Below are positions 44,560-53,728 of a stretch of 64,000 bases of DNA, in pieces. The position numbers and the translations under genes are program-made. How positions within the stretch are numbered: the stretch's first letter is position 1; each line of letters starts with the position of its first letter. The notes under the pieces are model-generated. The model searched no databases. It saw only the letters and a list, made by a program, of their open reading frames with translations, and was not told where the DNA came from. The stretch is from Ensifer sp. BR816 (GTDB taxonomy: Bacteria; Pseudomonadota; Alphaproteobacteria; Rhizobiales; Rhizobiaceae). Where the stretch lies: the NCBI RefSeq assembly GCF_000378985.1, contig NZ_KB905370.1:2673210-2737209 (forward strand), written 5' to 3'.

Positions 44560-44581
44560 GTTTCAATCCTCCCTATGAATT

Positions 44582-45865
44582 TTATCGGCGCGTAAGCCAG
44601 TCGAGTGGAACCAGGACGAGATCGGGGAAAAGGACGAGCAGGAAGAGAACGACGAGCTCGGCCCAGAGGAACGGCCACAGGCCCTTCATCAGATCGCCCA
44701 TGGATATGTTGGCGACCCGGCACATCACATTGAGCACGATGCCGACGGGCGGCGTTATCAGCCCGATCGCGTTGTTCATGATGAACAGGACGCCGAAATA
44801 GACCGGATCGATGCCCGCCTGCTTGATCACCGGCATCAGGACGGGGGTCAGGATCATCAGGGTCGGTGCGAAATCCAGCGCGGTGCCGACGATTACGACG
44901 ATGATCATGATCACGGCCATCAGCAGGATCTTGTTGTCCATGAAGGGACTGAGCATCGCCTCGACCTGCGCCGGCAGCTCCGACAGGGTTATCAGCCAGG
45001 CCGAAATCAGCGCGGTGGCGATCAGGAACACGATGACGGCGGTGCTCTTGGCGGCGGCGACGAGGATCGGGTGAAGCTGGCGCAGCGGCAGCTCGCGGTA
45101 GACGAAGGCGCCGATCACGAAGGCATAGACACAGGCAACGACACCGGCCTCCGTCGGAGTGAAGATGCCGAGTTTGAGCCCGCCGATGATGCCGGCCGGC
45201 ATGACAAGGGCCCAGATGCCTTCGATGCCGGCGTGCAACCGGGCACCCCAGTCCTGGCGCGGCAGGATTTTGGTGTTGTCGCGGCGCGCAACCCACACCC
45301 AGGCAAGCAGCAATGAAAGCCCCATCATCAATCCCGGAACGATCCCGGCCAGAAACAACTTGCCGATCGACACATTGGCGATGACGCCGAAGACGATGAG
45401 ACCGATCGAGGGCGGGATCACCGGCGCGATCACGCCGCCGGCCGCGATCAGACCGGCGGAGCGCGGCACGTCGTAGCCGGCGCGGCGCATCATCGGGATG
45501 AGAAGCGCGCCGATCGCCGCCGCATCCGCCGCAGCACTCCCGGAGATGGCGGCCATCAGCACCGAGGCAAAAATCGCAACGAAGCCGAGGCCGCCTCGAC
45601 GGTGACCGACAAAGGTGAGCGCGAAGGTGACGATCCGCTTCGAAATGCCACCGGCATTCATCAGCTCGCCGGCCAGCATGAAGAACGGAATGGCGAGCAG
45701 CGGAAAGCTGTCGGCACCCTCGATGATCTTCTGCGAGAGGATCGTGGTATCGATGTTGCCTTGCAGCAGCATGAGCGCGACGGCGCAGATCAACAGGGCG
45801 AAGGCGATCGGCACGCCCAGTGCAATGGCGCCGATCAGCGAGCCGGTAAAAATCGCGATGGTCAT
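44582..45865 (-). CDS. TRAP transporter large permease (DctM family)
   Basis: A 427-residue protein with about twelve membrane segments. Family motifs include ALLIPMMRRAGYD, GVIAPVIPPSIGLIVFG and NAIGLITPPVGIVLNVM. It forms the ion-coupled transport path with the small subunit, whose gene overlaps it by four bases. Confidence 0.94.
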   Translation of the reverse strand: MTIAIFTGSLIGAIALGVPIAFALLICAVALMLLQGNIDTTILSQKIIEGADSFPLLAIPFFMLAGELMNAGGISKRIVTFALTFVGHRRGGLGFVAIFASVLMAAISGSAAADAAAIGALLIPMMRRAGYDVPRSAGLIAAGGVIAPVIPPSIGLIVFGVIANVSIGKLFLAGIVPGLMMGLSLLLAWVWVARRDNTKILPRQDWGARLHAGIEGIWALVMPAGIIGGLKLGIFTPTEAGVVACVYAFVIGAFVYRELPLRQLHPILVAAAKSTAVIVFLIATALISAWLITLSELPAQVEAMLSPFMDNKILLMAVIMIIVVIVGTALDFAPTLMILTPVLMPVIKQAGIDPVYFGVLFIMNNAIGLITPPVGIVLNVMCRVANISMGDLMKGLWPFLWAELVVLFLLVLFPDLVLVPLDWLTRR

Positions 45866-46392
45866 CGGTCGATCCTCTCCGCTGCGGAAAGCGGCGGGAT
45901 CTCCTCGCTCTCGCTGATTTCGAGAATTTCGCTATCGAGAATCCGGCCCGTCACCGCACGCCAGAGCTTGGCCAGCGCGTGCAGGCCGATGCCAAGGGCC
46001 GCGACATAGGTCACGCCATGGACCCAGATCATCGGGATCTCGGTCACGGGCGCCAAAGTGCTGGCATTGATCTCGTGCTGCAGCCATGTGCCGCGCAGCA
46101 ACATGGCACAGCAGACCAGGATCAGGCTCTGGCTGAGCACGCAACAGATGATCCTGCCGCGCCGCGAAAGGGCGCGTACGAACGTGTCCATTCCAAGATG
46201 GGAGCCGTCGCGCATCGCCACGACCGCGCCGATGAAGGTGATCCAGACGAAAAAGATGCGGGAGAGCTCTTCGGAGACGACGATGCCGGAGTTGAAGAGA
46301 TAGCGCAGCACCACATTGCCGAAGACCATGACGACCATGGCTGCAAGCAAAAGGGCCAGCAGCGCCTCGACGGCCTGGAACAACCGGTTCAT
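45862..46392 (-). CDS. TRAP transporter small permease (DctQ family)
   Basis: A 176-residue protein with four membrane helices (about residues 8-26, 45-62, 82-100 and 126-146). The EELSRIFFVWITFIGAVVAM segment is typical of DctQ. The ATG at 46392 overlaps the stop codon of the dehydrogenase gene as ATGA, and its own stop overlaps the dctM start. The tight overlaps show a single operon. Confidence 0.92.
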   Translation of the reverse strand: MNRLFQAVEALLALLLAAMVVMVFGNVVLRYLFNSGIVVSEELSRIFFVWITFIGAVVAMRDGSHLGMDTFVRALSRRGRIICCVLSQSLILVCCAMLLRGTWLQHEINASTLAPVTEIPMIWVHGVTYVAALGIGLHALAKLWRAVTGRILDSEILEISESEEIPPLSAAERIDR

Positions 46393-47807
46393 AGCGAAAT
46401 GACCTTGCCGGGGTTGAGCAGATTTTCGGGGTCGAGCGCACCCTTGAGGACCCGCATCAGCGCGATCTCGGCGTCGCTGCGAGCGTGGCCCAGCCACTTC
46501 TTCTTCGTCGTGCCGATGCCGTGCTCCGCCGAAATGCTGCCGCCCAAATCGCGCACCAGGCCGTAGATGATCGTGTCCATCGCCTCCTTGGGTTGGTGGC
46601 CAAGCGGCAGTCCCGCTACCCAGGCGACCAGATGCAGGTTCCCATCGCCGATGTGTCCGTAATAGACGCTTTCGCAGCCGGGAATGCCCTCCTCGAGGGC
46701 CGCCTTGCATCGAGTGGCAAAGTTGTCCATCCGGTCGACCTGAAGCCCGATATCGTAGGAGATATGCGGCCCGATCCCGGTGCCGAATTCGGCGCAGGCG
46801 TCGCGCACCGCCCAGAAGTCCTTTACCTGGGCATGGGATTGGGCGACCGCGGCATCGGCCAGAATGCCGCTCTCCATCATTTCCTCCAGCCAGGATTGGA
46901 ACCGCGCGCTGTCGGTCGTCTCGTCGGATCCGTGCGTTTCGACCAGAACGTAGAAACCGTGGCCTGAAGCGACCGGCGAGCGGACGTTCAGCCGCTCGGT
47001 GATGACCTGCCAATAATCGGGCCACATTACCTCGAAGGCGGAGAGGATAGGACCGAGCCCGCTGCGGGCGCCGGCCAAGAGCGCCGCCACATCCGCATAG
47101 CTCGACAAGGCGCAGAGGGCGGCCGCGGTGGAGCGCGGCTTGGGAAACAGCCTCAGGACCACCCGGGTGATAATGCCGAGCGTGCCTTCCGATCCGATGA
47201 AGAGATGCTTGAGATCGTAGCCGGCATTGTTCTTCAAGAGCTTGTTGAGGTTGGTCAGCACCGTTCCGTCCGGCAGGACCACCTCGAGGCCGAGGACGAG
47301 ATCGCGCGTCATTCCATAGCGGATGACGCGATTTCCGCCGGCATTGGTCGACAGATTGCCGCCGATCGCGCAGGACCCGCGCGAGCCGAGGTCGAGCGGG
47401 AACAGAAATCCCGCTTCATCGGCAGCCTTCTGCACGACCTCGAGCGGCGTGCCTGCCTTGACGGTCATCGTCGCGCTGGCGGGATCGATCTCTTCGATGC
47501 CGACCATGCGCTCGAGCGAGATGGCGACCCAGCCCGGTTCGGGCGTTGCGCCGCCGCAGAGGCCGGTCAGGCCGCCTTGGGGCACGAAAGGCAGCCGGGC
47601 CACCCGGCAGGCGGCTACAGCGCGCGCCGCTTCGGCAGCATTGCTGGGCCGCAATACCGCAAGCGGTTGGCCGGGAGGCTTGCTGCTCCAGTCGTTCCTG
47701 TTGCGCAAGGGAATGTCGTTGCCTGTCAGGACCGCTTGTGCCCCGAGTTCGGCTCGCAAGTCCTCCAGCGCATGCTCTCCCTGACGCTCCCGCTCCACAC
47801 TGTGCAT
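46389..47807 (-). CDS. FAD-linked 2-hydroxyacid dehydrogenase (GlcD/D-lactate dehydrogenase family)
   Basis: A 472-residue flavoprotein with a PCMH FAD-binding domain (PFVPQGGLTGLCGGATPE, then GSRGSCAIGGNLSTNAGG) and a vanillyl-alcohol-oxidase-type C-terminal domain ending HGIGTTKKKWL and LDPENLLNPGKVI. The group oxidises D-2-hydroxyacids such as glycolate, D-lactate or D-2-hydroxyglutarate, passing electrons to quinone or ETF. The frame is open to 48101, but the ATG at 47807 is the family-length start. It heads the TRAP operon and is divergent from a DapA-family gene, so it probably oxidises the imported acid or a breakdown product. Confidence 0.9.
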   Translation of the reverse strand: MHSVERERQGEHALEDLRAELGAQAVLTGNDIPLRNRNDWSSKPPGQPLAVLRPSNAAEAARAVAACRVARLPFVPQGGLTGLCGGATPEPGWVAISLERMVGIEEIDPASATMTVKAGTPLEVVQKAADEAGFLFPLDLGSRGSCAIGGNLSTNAGGNRVIRYGMTRDLVLGLEVVLPDGTVLTNLNKLLKNNAGYDLKHLFIGSEGTLGIITRVVLRLFPKPRSTAAALCALSSYADVAALLAGARSGLGPILSAFEVMWPDYWQVITERLNVRSPVASGHGFYVLVETHGSDETTDSARFQSWLEEMMESGILADAAVAQSHAQVKDFWAVRDACAEFGTGIGPHISYDIGLQVDRMDNFATRCKAALEEGIPGCESVYYGHIGDGNLHLVAWVAGLPLGHQPKEAMDTIIYGLVRDLGGSISAEHGIGTTKKKWLGHARSDAEIALMRVLKGALDPENLLNPGKVISL

Positions 47808-47827
47808 CCCGGCTTCTTTCTTGTATG

Positions 47828-47844
47828 TAAGGTACTGTACCTTA
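47828..47844. promoter_or_regulatory. Perfect 17-bp palindromic operator between divergent catabolic genes
   Basis: TAAGGTACTGTACCTTA is a perfect dyad around a central T. It lies 20 bp before the dehydrogenase ATG and about 80 bp before the DapA-family gene, and could control both directions. The form suits an FCD-type GntR dimer, and such a regulator is encoded at the end of the operon. Confidence 0.68.
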
Positions 47845-47925
47845 GCAAGCGTGGATGTTATGTCAAGCTCCGCTAACCCAGCACCGCCGGCAATACCCTG
47901 CCGAATGCCTGAAAGAGGAAGCATC

Positions 47926-48999
47926 ATGATGCCCGAGACATCCAGCCGGTTTGGCCTTTCCGCCGCCATGACGACGCCGTTTCGACCGGACGGCGCCATC
48001 GACTTTGGCCGCTTCGCCCGCCACGCGCGTTGGTGCCTGGACAATGGCTGCAGCAGCGTGACCGCCTTCGGCACGACCGGGGAAGGCGCCTCGATCGACA
48101 TTGCCGGGCGCCAGCAGGCGCTGGATGCTCTTGCCGGCGCGGGGATCGACGGGAAGGACGTCGTCGTCTGCGCTGCCGCTGCTTCCGTAGAGGAAACCGT
48201 CGCCCAAGGGCGGATGGCCGCAGGCTTCGGCAGCCGCAGCCTTCTTCTGCCGCCGCCCTTCTACTTCAAGGGAATTTCCGACGAAGGGCTGTTTTTCTGG
48301 TTCAGCCAGGTCCTGGAAAAACTGGGAGCGGCGGCAGGCGGCGTCATCCTCTACAACATCCCCTCGGTTACTGCGGTCGCCCTGTCGGTCGAGTTGGTTG
48401 GCCGCCTGAGGCATGCTTTCCCCGGCGTCGTCACCGGCGTGAAGGATTCGTCCGGCGACTGGGGCTATACGCAGAAGCTGCTTGCCGCCCACAAGGATCT
48501 CGCCATCCTGATCGGCGATGAGCGCTATCTGGCTGAAGGCGTGCGCCTGGGAGGAGAGGGGGCGATTTCCGGACTGGCGAACGTCTGCCCGCAGTTCCTG
48601 CTGCCTCTGGCGCAGGACGGGCGAGGGGACGAGCGGATCAATAGCCTGGTGGATGAGGTGCTTCGTTACCCGGTCGTCCCGGCCGTAAAGGCGCTCGTCG
48701 CTCACCGCAGCGGCGACCGCACCTGGCGCAACGTCCGTGCTCCCCTTATGGCAACCGGCGAGACCGAAGCGTCGCGCCTGAGCTCGGTCTTCGATCGCCT
48801 CTTTGCAACCAGGGCGGACCGACTTGAGCCTGGCTTGCTTCTCGTCGATCCTCAATCCCTCGCGCAGGCCTCAGGCGCGTGTCGATCGAACTTGCCGTGT
48901 ACAGGCGGGCGCCTGCCAGTGGCCGAGGCCCAGGCGAGCACATCGATACACGCGCCATCGCCACATAGTACGACGAAACCGCGTTGCGAATGGCATTGA
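47926..48999 (+). CDS. DapA-family lyase/aldolase with an extended C terminus
   Basis: A dihydrodipicolinate-synthase/N-acetylneuraminate-lyase family barrel. The substrate loop is GTTGEG (residues 49-54), catalytic Tyr143 is in LYNIPS and the Schiff-base Lys173 in GVKDSSGDW. AGAGGAAG precedes the tandem ATGATG. The family normally ends near residue 300, at about FDRLFATRAD here. This frame runs on to 357 residues with a low-complexity tail lying antisense to the formyltransferase gene, so the usual stop appears to have been lost. It probably acts on a 2-oxo acid related to the TRAP substrate; the reaction is not defined. Confidence 0.83.
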   Translation: MMPETSSRFGLSAAMTTPFRPDGAIDFGRFARHARWCLDNGCSSVTAFGTTGEGASIDIAGRQQALDALAGAGIDGKDVVVCAAAASVEETVAQGRMAAGFGSRSLLLPPPFYFKGISDEGLFFWFSQVLEKLGAAAGGVILYNIPSVTAVALSVELVGRLRHAFPGVVTGVKDSSGDWGYTQKLLAAHKDLAILIGDERYLAEGVRLGGEGAISGLANVCPQFLLPLAQDGRGDERINSLVDEVLRYPVVPAVKALVAHRSGDRTWRNVRAPLMATGETEASRLSSVFDRLFATRADRLEPGLLLVDPQSLAQASGACRSNLPCTGGRLPVAEAQASTSIHAPSPHSTTKPRCEWH

Positions 49000-49784
49000 A
49001 CCTGGCCCGCCAATCCGATGAAGCGGCCAGAGTTTTCCAACGGTACCGCTGCGTCGATACGGATCCTCTCACCGCCGTAAAAGGTAAATGCGCCGGGGTA
49101 GGGCGCGCCGACAGCACGGATAAGCCGGAGCACCGAGCCGGCAGGAGCATTCCAGTCGATCAGGCCGTCTTCGGCCGTTCGCTTCGCGCAGTAGCTTGCC
49201 TGATCATGATCCTGCTCTATCCGTGGCGGGTTACCCGTCTCGACCAGCGTTGCCGCCTCAATCACCATCTCGCTCAGATTTGTTGTGTGCTTGGCATAAA
49301 GGCTTTGAGCGGTTTCGTCGGCCGCGACCGTGAACAGTCGCTGAAGCAAGATGGGGCCGGAATCTATGCCATCATCCAACCAAAACAACGTTGATCCGGT
49401 CACATCCTCGTCTCGCAGTATCGTCCAGGGAACAACCGCGCGACCGCGCAAACGCGGCAAGGCGGCCGGGTGGAACCCGATGGTGCCCAGCGGCGCCACA
49501 TCTCGAAATGGCTTCCGGCAGACTTGCGACCAGCCGATGACAAAGGTGAGGTCGGGTTCAACCGACGCCATCGCCTCCAGCACCGCAGGGTGGTTGATGT
49601 CGGTCGTGTAGCAAACGGCACACCCGGCGGTGCGCGCGACGGCTCCCAAATCGGCAAAATCGGAGTGTCGTCCGGCCAGTTCGGGTGGCAGGGTGACAAC
49701 CAGTGCAGGAGCGCGCGCCATCCCTATGAGCGCTTCCAGAGCGATTTTGGAGCTCTCCACGGCGCCGACGAACACGATACGCAT
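48852..49784 (-). CDS. Formyltransferase-family protein
   Basis: A 310-residue protein with the N10-formyltetrahydrofolate-dependent transferase fold at the N terminus (MRIVFVGAVESSKIALEAL) and a C-terminal barrel like that of methionyl-tRNA and sugar N-formyltransferases. The catalytic region reads IGFHPAALPRLRGRAVVPW, with the conserved His and a later Asp (DDGIDSGPI), but Gly stands where the usual N-x-H asparagine is found. Substrate is unknown; an amino sugar or other small amine is possible. Its last 148 bp overlap the tail of the convergent DapA-family gene. Confidence 0.8.
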   Translation of the reverse strand: MRIVFVGAVESSKIALEALIGMARAPALVVTLPPELAGRHSDFADLGAVARTAGCAVCYTTDINHPAVLEAMASVEPDLTFVIGWSQVCRKPFRDVAPLGTIGFHPAALPRLRGRAVVPWTILRDEDVTGSTLFWLDDGIDSGPILLQRLFTVAADETAQSLYAKHTTNLSEMVIEAATLVETGNPPRIEQDHDQASYCAKRTAEDGLIDWNAPAGSVLRLIRAVGAPYPGAFTFYGGERIRIDAAVPLENSGRFIGLAGQVQCHSQRGFVVLCGDGACIDVLAWASATGRRPPVHGKFDRHAPEACARD

Positions 49785-50287
49785 GATCTACAACGGCCGA
49801 GCTATTGAAAAGCGCCGGGAGTCCTCCCGGCCGGCAATAAACGACGTGATGCAATGCGGGCTGCATTGAACACAATAACGACCGCGGTGTCCAGCGCAGG
49901 AAACAGCCAGTTTGTCGGCAGTATTCGCAAGGCTACTCGACCGAGCGGCAGCCCGCCACGATTGCGCTACATCTTCGAGATCCTCTCGCAACCGCATCGT
50001 CGATTTGCGCGGCAAGAGAAGAAGGCGGCTGCCCCCTTGCCCTGCACACGCAAAGGGCGTTTTGTGAAACGTAATAGTCCCTGGCAGCGATTTCCGAGCG
50101 CGTTTCGAGCACCCGTGCCCTGGTAAATCCTGCACTCGCCGCGTCGGCAGGAAGCGGCAGAAGTTGAGGGGTTTGAATAGGTTAAGCCTGTTTCGGTTAA
50201 ACCACAGGTGGCGACGGGCGAACTAATTTATTGCGCCTTTTTAAACATTTCACTAATCTAGCCCGATAGAGAAATTTGTTGCTTTTG
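49785..50287. other. Gap upstream of the polysaccharide locus, no supported gene
   Basis: About 500 bp between the divergent formyltransferase and Wzz-like genes. The frames present have no ribosome sites or recognisable domains. The stretch from 50180 to 50280 is AT-rich and probably holds the promoter of the polysaccharide genes. Confidence 0.5.
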
Positions 50288-52297
50288 ATGGTTTCCATGA
50301 TGACATTCGGTTCTGATGGCAGCCTAACTGCTCGCGCCCACTACCGAGAAAGTGTCGAACTTGCGGTCCAGCGCAATGGGAATTCGGTAGGACTGCTCGA
50401 TGCGTGGGCCCTGGTCAAACGCCGCATGCGACTTCTTGCGTCGGTGATTGTCGGGTGCACCTTGCTCTCCGCCATAGCATCATTCACGCTGCCGAAAACC
50501 TACACCGCCAGTTCCGAGCTGGTGCTCGAACGCAAAGATGTTCGACCATTTGCCACCGATGCTTCATTGACATCTCTTGACCGCGATCGTTCTGCGGCAG
50601 AAACCGAAATGGATGTTCTGCAGTCCAGGCAGTTCGCTGGCCGTGTGGTCGACAGATTGAAGCTCATCAACAACCCCAGCTTCAACCCCTATGCTGGCGG
50701 GGCCAAGCAATCGCGGGACATTGGTGGCGGACTTCTTAGACAGTTTCAAAGAATGTTCGGAATCGACCGGGCGCCCGATCCTGTTAGAAATGTGCCGGAT
50801 CTGAAAACGCAACGGGACCGGGCAATCTCGTCACTATTGCCCCAGTTCGATGTTAGCCGGACTGGTGAGAGCCTGGCGGTTAGGATTACCGTATCAAATC
50901 CGGAACCTAAACTTGCCCAGCAAATAGCGAATACGATCGCTAACCTGTACGTTGAATCTTCGCTCGAGTTCAAACAGGACGAGCGGATCGCCGACAAGCA
51001 GCGGGCCCTAAATACGGGCGGCGCCGTGGGGTTCCTTCGGCAAAGCATGACACAGCCGCTTTTGGTCACATTGCGGTCCGAAGAGGCCCGGTTGCTGCAG
51101 ACGAGAGCCGAGATCGCCGCGAAGTTCGGTAAGAACCACCCTCAGATGATCGATGCAGATTCGCAGATTGCGGGCGTGCGCAGGATGATCGAAGAGGAGG
51201 TTCGTCGTATTCTGCTGGACCTTGAAGCGGAATCTCTGAAGCCAAGTGCTCGAATTGTATCAGCGGCCGAACTTCCGAATTCACCATCGTTTCCCAAGGC
51301 GAGTATCATGGTTCCGGCGGCATTCGCCGGTTCGACCTTGTTGGCCTTTCTGCTCGCGCTCCTGTTCGAAGCCACTGACACGCGAATCCGCAGCGGACAA
51401 CGCACAGCAGAACTTCTGCGCATACCCAACCTAGGCTACGTGCCCAAGCTTCCGAAGCATTTGTCCTCCCTCGGCACGAAGCGGTCGTCATGCATACCGG
51501 ACTGGAGCAACGTGACATCCGCAGAAGCGGAGCGGTCGATCTATATGGCTTCCCGCTTCTCAGAGGCTAAGCAACTGCATCGCGTTGTGATGATCACGTC
51601 CTGTCGCCACAACATTGCAAACGCCTCGACAGCTTGGGGGATTGCAACTGCCGCAGCAGCAGACGGCCGTCCCACCGCTTTTGTGAACCTGGATTTCCAT
51701 CAGCACAGCGTTCTCTATTTGAAAAGCATGGGGCGCTCCCCCGAACTCGTCGAGCGCTATCTCAAGAATGAAGCAACCCTGTCTGATGTCGTGCAGACGA
51801 TTCCTACCTTGCCGGGATTGGGCTTCCTTGACGCCACGTTGGCGATGACGGAGCCGTTCAGATCAATTGACTCTGACAAACTATGCGACCTGATCCTGGC
51901 GCTGAAGCAGAGCGGTTATGATTTCATCGTGCTTCACGCTCCACCCGTCCTCACATCGGGGGACGCGACTTGGCTCGCACCCTTTGTTGACGGCGTCATC
52001 CTCATGGTCTCTTGGGGCGAGACGACCGAGGACCAATTGCTGGCGGCTGTTTCGCAGCTCCGGATGAACCATGCGCCGCTGATTGGTACCGCAATCAACC
52101 AAGTCAATCCTGAAGTTCATAAGCGTCACCGCTATGGAGGCTATGTGATAACCTCAAAGCGCTTCCCGACCAGTGGCTGGATCAGGAGCCTTTCCCGCGG
52201 CAATGGTGCAACCGCCGACCGCCTGCCCAAGGAAGCGGCCACTTCGCCCGTGCTTTCGGCGAGAGCAGCGCCCAAATCTCCGTCGAACATCGTGTAA
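50288..52297 (+). CDS. Wzz/ExoP-like polysaccharide co-polymerase with degenerate tyrosine-kinase domain
   Basis: About 669 residues. A Wzz domain begins near residue 35 with a membrane helix at ~48-66. A periplasmic, partly coiled-coil region follows, then a second helix at ~340-360 preceded by the proline-rich PNSPSFPK typical of this family. The cytoplasmic ~230 residues align with BY-kinases, but where Walker A should read GxxxxGK(S/T) the sequence is ITSCRHNIANASTAW, and the Walker B-like strand is VLHAPPV instead of IDTPP. No C-terminal tyrosine cluster is present. It should set chain length or export without ATP-driven phosphorylation. The ATG at 50288 is chosen among several clustered candidates. 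Confidence 0.84.
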   Translation: MVSMMTFGSDGSLTARAHYRESVELAVQRNGNSVGLLDAWALVKRRMRLLASVIVGCTLLSAIASFTLPKTYTASSELVLERKDVRPFATDASLTSLDRDRSAAETEMDVLQSRQFAGRVVDRLKLINNPSFNPYAGGAKQSRDIGGGLLRQFQRMFGIDRAPDPVRNVPDLKTQRDRAISSLLPQFDVSRTGESLAVRITVSNPEPKLAQQIANTIANLYVESSLEFKQDERIADKQRALNTGGAVGFLRQSMTQPLLVTLRSEEARLLQTRAEIAAKFGKNHPQMIDADSQIAGVRRMIEEEVRRILLDLEAESLKPSARIVSAAELPNSPSFPKASIMVPAAFAGSTLLAFLLALLFEATDTRIRSGQRTAELLRIPNLGYVPKLPKHLSSLGTKRSSCIPDWSNVTSAEAERSIYMASRFSEAKQLHRVVMITSCRHNIANASTAWGIATAAAADGRPTAFVNLDFHQHSVLYLKSMGRSPELVERYLKNEATLSDVVQTIPTLPGLGFLDATLAMTEPFRSIDSDKLCDLILALKQSGYDFIVLHAPPVLTSGDATWLAPFVDGVILMVSWGETTEDQLLAAVSQLRMNHAPLIGTAINQVNPEVHKRHRYGGYVITSKRFPTSGWIRSLSRGNGATADRLPKEAATSPVLSARAAPKSPSNIV

Positions 52298-52531
52298 TGG
52301 TGGTTGCCAATAGTTTGGCCGATGATCCGGTATCGGTCGCTTACATCGAACAAGGCTCACCAGCCGAAGCGCTCATTCTTTGAATAAGCAGGAAGCTTTC
52401 TGATGCCGCCTCGTTCCCGGAATCAGCGCTTGTTGCACAAACCAGAAGAGCTTGTGGGCCGTAGGAGTTGAGAAACAAATCCAAGCATAAGTCCGGAAAC
52501 TCTTCGAAAACAGTTTGGGAGAGCATTCAAC

Positions 52532-53728
52532 ATGAGTAACGGCGAGCAGCGGACCGTGTGCTTTCCTTTCATAGGAGATTTCATCGGCGGAAGCCATCTG
52601 TCCGCGCTCGGACTGATACGAAACCTTCCCAAGTCCTTCGCGCCGTTGGTTGTCCTCCACGAAACCGAAGGCCCGGTCGCAGAGCTGTTTCGCCGGGAAG
52701 GCATCGACTTTGAACCAGCGCCCGTTCCCAACCGCTTGCAGCGGCTTGGCGCGCACAACGGCGCGGCAGTGCTCAACGTCGCGCGAACTCTTCCCGCGCT
52801 TGTCAGATATTTGCGAGCCAGGAACGTCGCGATCGTGCACACGAACGACGGTCGCGCCCATCTCATGTGGGGTCTTGCAGCACGGCTGGCGGGATCGAAG
52901 CACCTCTGGCATCACCGCGGCGATGCATCTTCCTTTGGGTTGCGACGCGTCGCGCCCTGGCTTGCGAACCGTCTCGTCGCCGTTTCGAAATTTGCATCGC
53001 CGCGCCCTGGGCTTTTCTCCGCGGCGTCCAAGTGCAGTGTCGTTCATAGTCCATTCGACGTCACGAAAATGGTCGGGGTCGAGCGTGAAGAGAGCCGAAA
53101 ACACGTCATAGCCGCCATCGGCTGCCCGCCCGAAACAAAGCTTCTCGGATATGTGGGAACCCTGGTTGATCGCAAGCGGCCGATCGTATTCGTGGAAGTG
53201 CTGGCAGCCCTGCAGCGGCTGGAGCCGGATGTCGAATTTGCCGGGCTGTTTCTTGGCACCGCCGTGAACGGGCTTGACGACGCCGCCAGGTCGCGGGCGG
53301 AAGCACTTGGTGTGAGCGACCGCATTCATTTCATGGGATTCCGTTATCCGGGCGAACCATGGATCGCAGGGCTGGATGCTCTTCTGGTAACCGCGGTGAA
53401 TGAACCCCTCGGAAGGACGCTTGTCGAAGCAATGCTGCTGGGAACGCCAGTCATCGCATCAGATTCAGGAGGCAATCCCGAAGTGGTCGAGGACGGCGAG
53501 ACGGGCATGCTCGTTCGCCCGGACGATCCCGCTGAATTCGCCGAAGCTTGCTTAAAGTTGTTCGGTAATGCTGCCTATCTTGCGCACATCGTGGAAACAG
53601 CTCGTCATGAAGCACAAGCCCGCTTCGGCATCGAGCGCCACGTACATGCAATCACGGCGGTCTACGAAGGTTTACTACGCACAGGCGATATGCGGGGTGC
53701 CGACAGGGTACAGGTCCATACCCGGTGA
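52532..53728 (+). CDS. Glycosyltransferase family 4
   Basis: A 398-residue GT-B enzyme. The N-terminal domain has GGSHLSALGLIRNLP near residue 20. The C-terminal donor domain has GYVGTLVDRKRP and the retaining EX7E motif in EPLGRTLVEAMLLGTPVIA, followed by SGGNPEVVEDGETGMLV. It adds one sugar to the growing repeat unit on the inner membrane face; donor and linkage cannot be read from sequence. Its stop overlaps the next gene's GTG start (GTGA). Confidence 0.88.
   Translation: MSNGEQRTVCFPFIGDFIGGSHLSALGLIRNLPKSFAPLVVLHETEGPVAELFRREGIDFEPAPVPNRLQRLGAHNGAAVLNVARTLPALVRYLRARNVAIVHTNDGRAHLMWGLAARLAGSKHLWHHRGDASSFGLRRVAPWLANRLVAVSKFASPRPGLFSAASKCSVVHSPFDVTKMVGVEREESRKHVIAAIGCPPETKLLGYVGTLVDRKRPIVFVEVLAALQRLEPDVEFAGLFLGTAVNGLDDAARSRAEALGVSDRIHFMGFRYPGEPWIAGLDALLVTAVNEPLGRTLVEAMLLGTPVIASDSGGNPEVVEDGETGMLVRPDDPAEFAEACLKLFGNAAYLAHIVETARHEAQARFGIERHVHAITAVYEGLLRTGDMRGADRVQVHTR

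Noticed and set aside
49788-50135. 115-codon minus-strand frame upstream of the formyltransferase
   Set aside because: Cysteine- and arginine-rich translation with no ribosome site; most likely non-coding.
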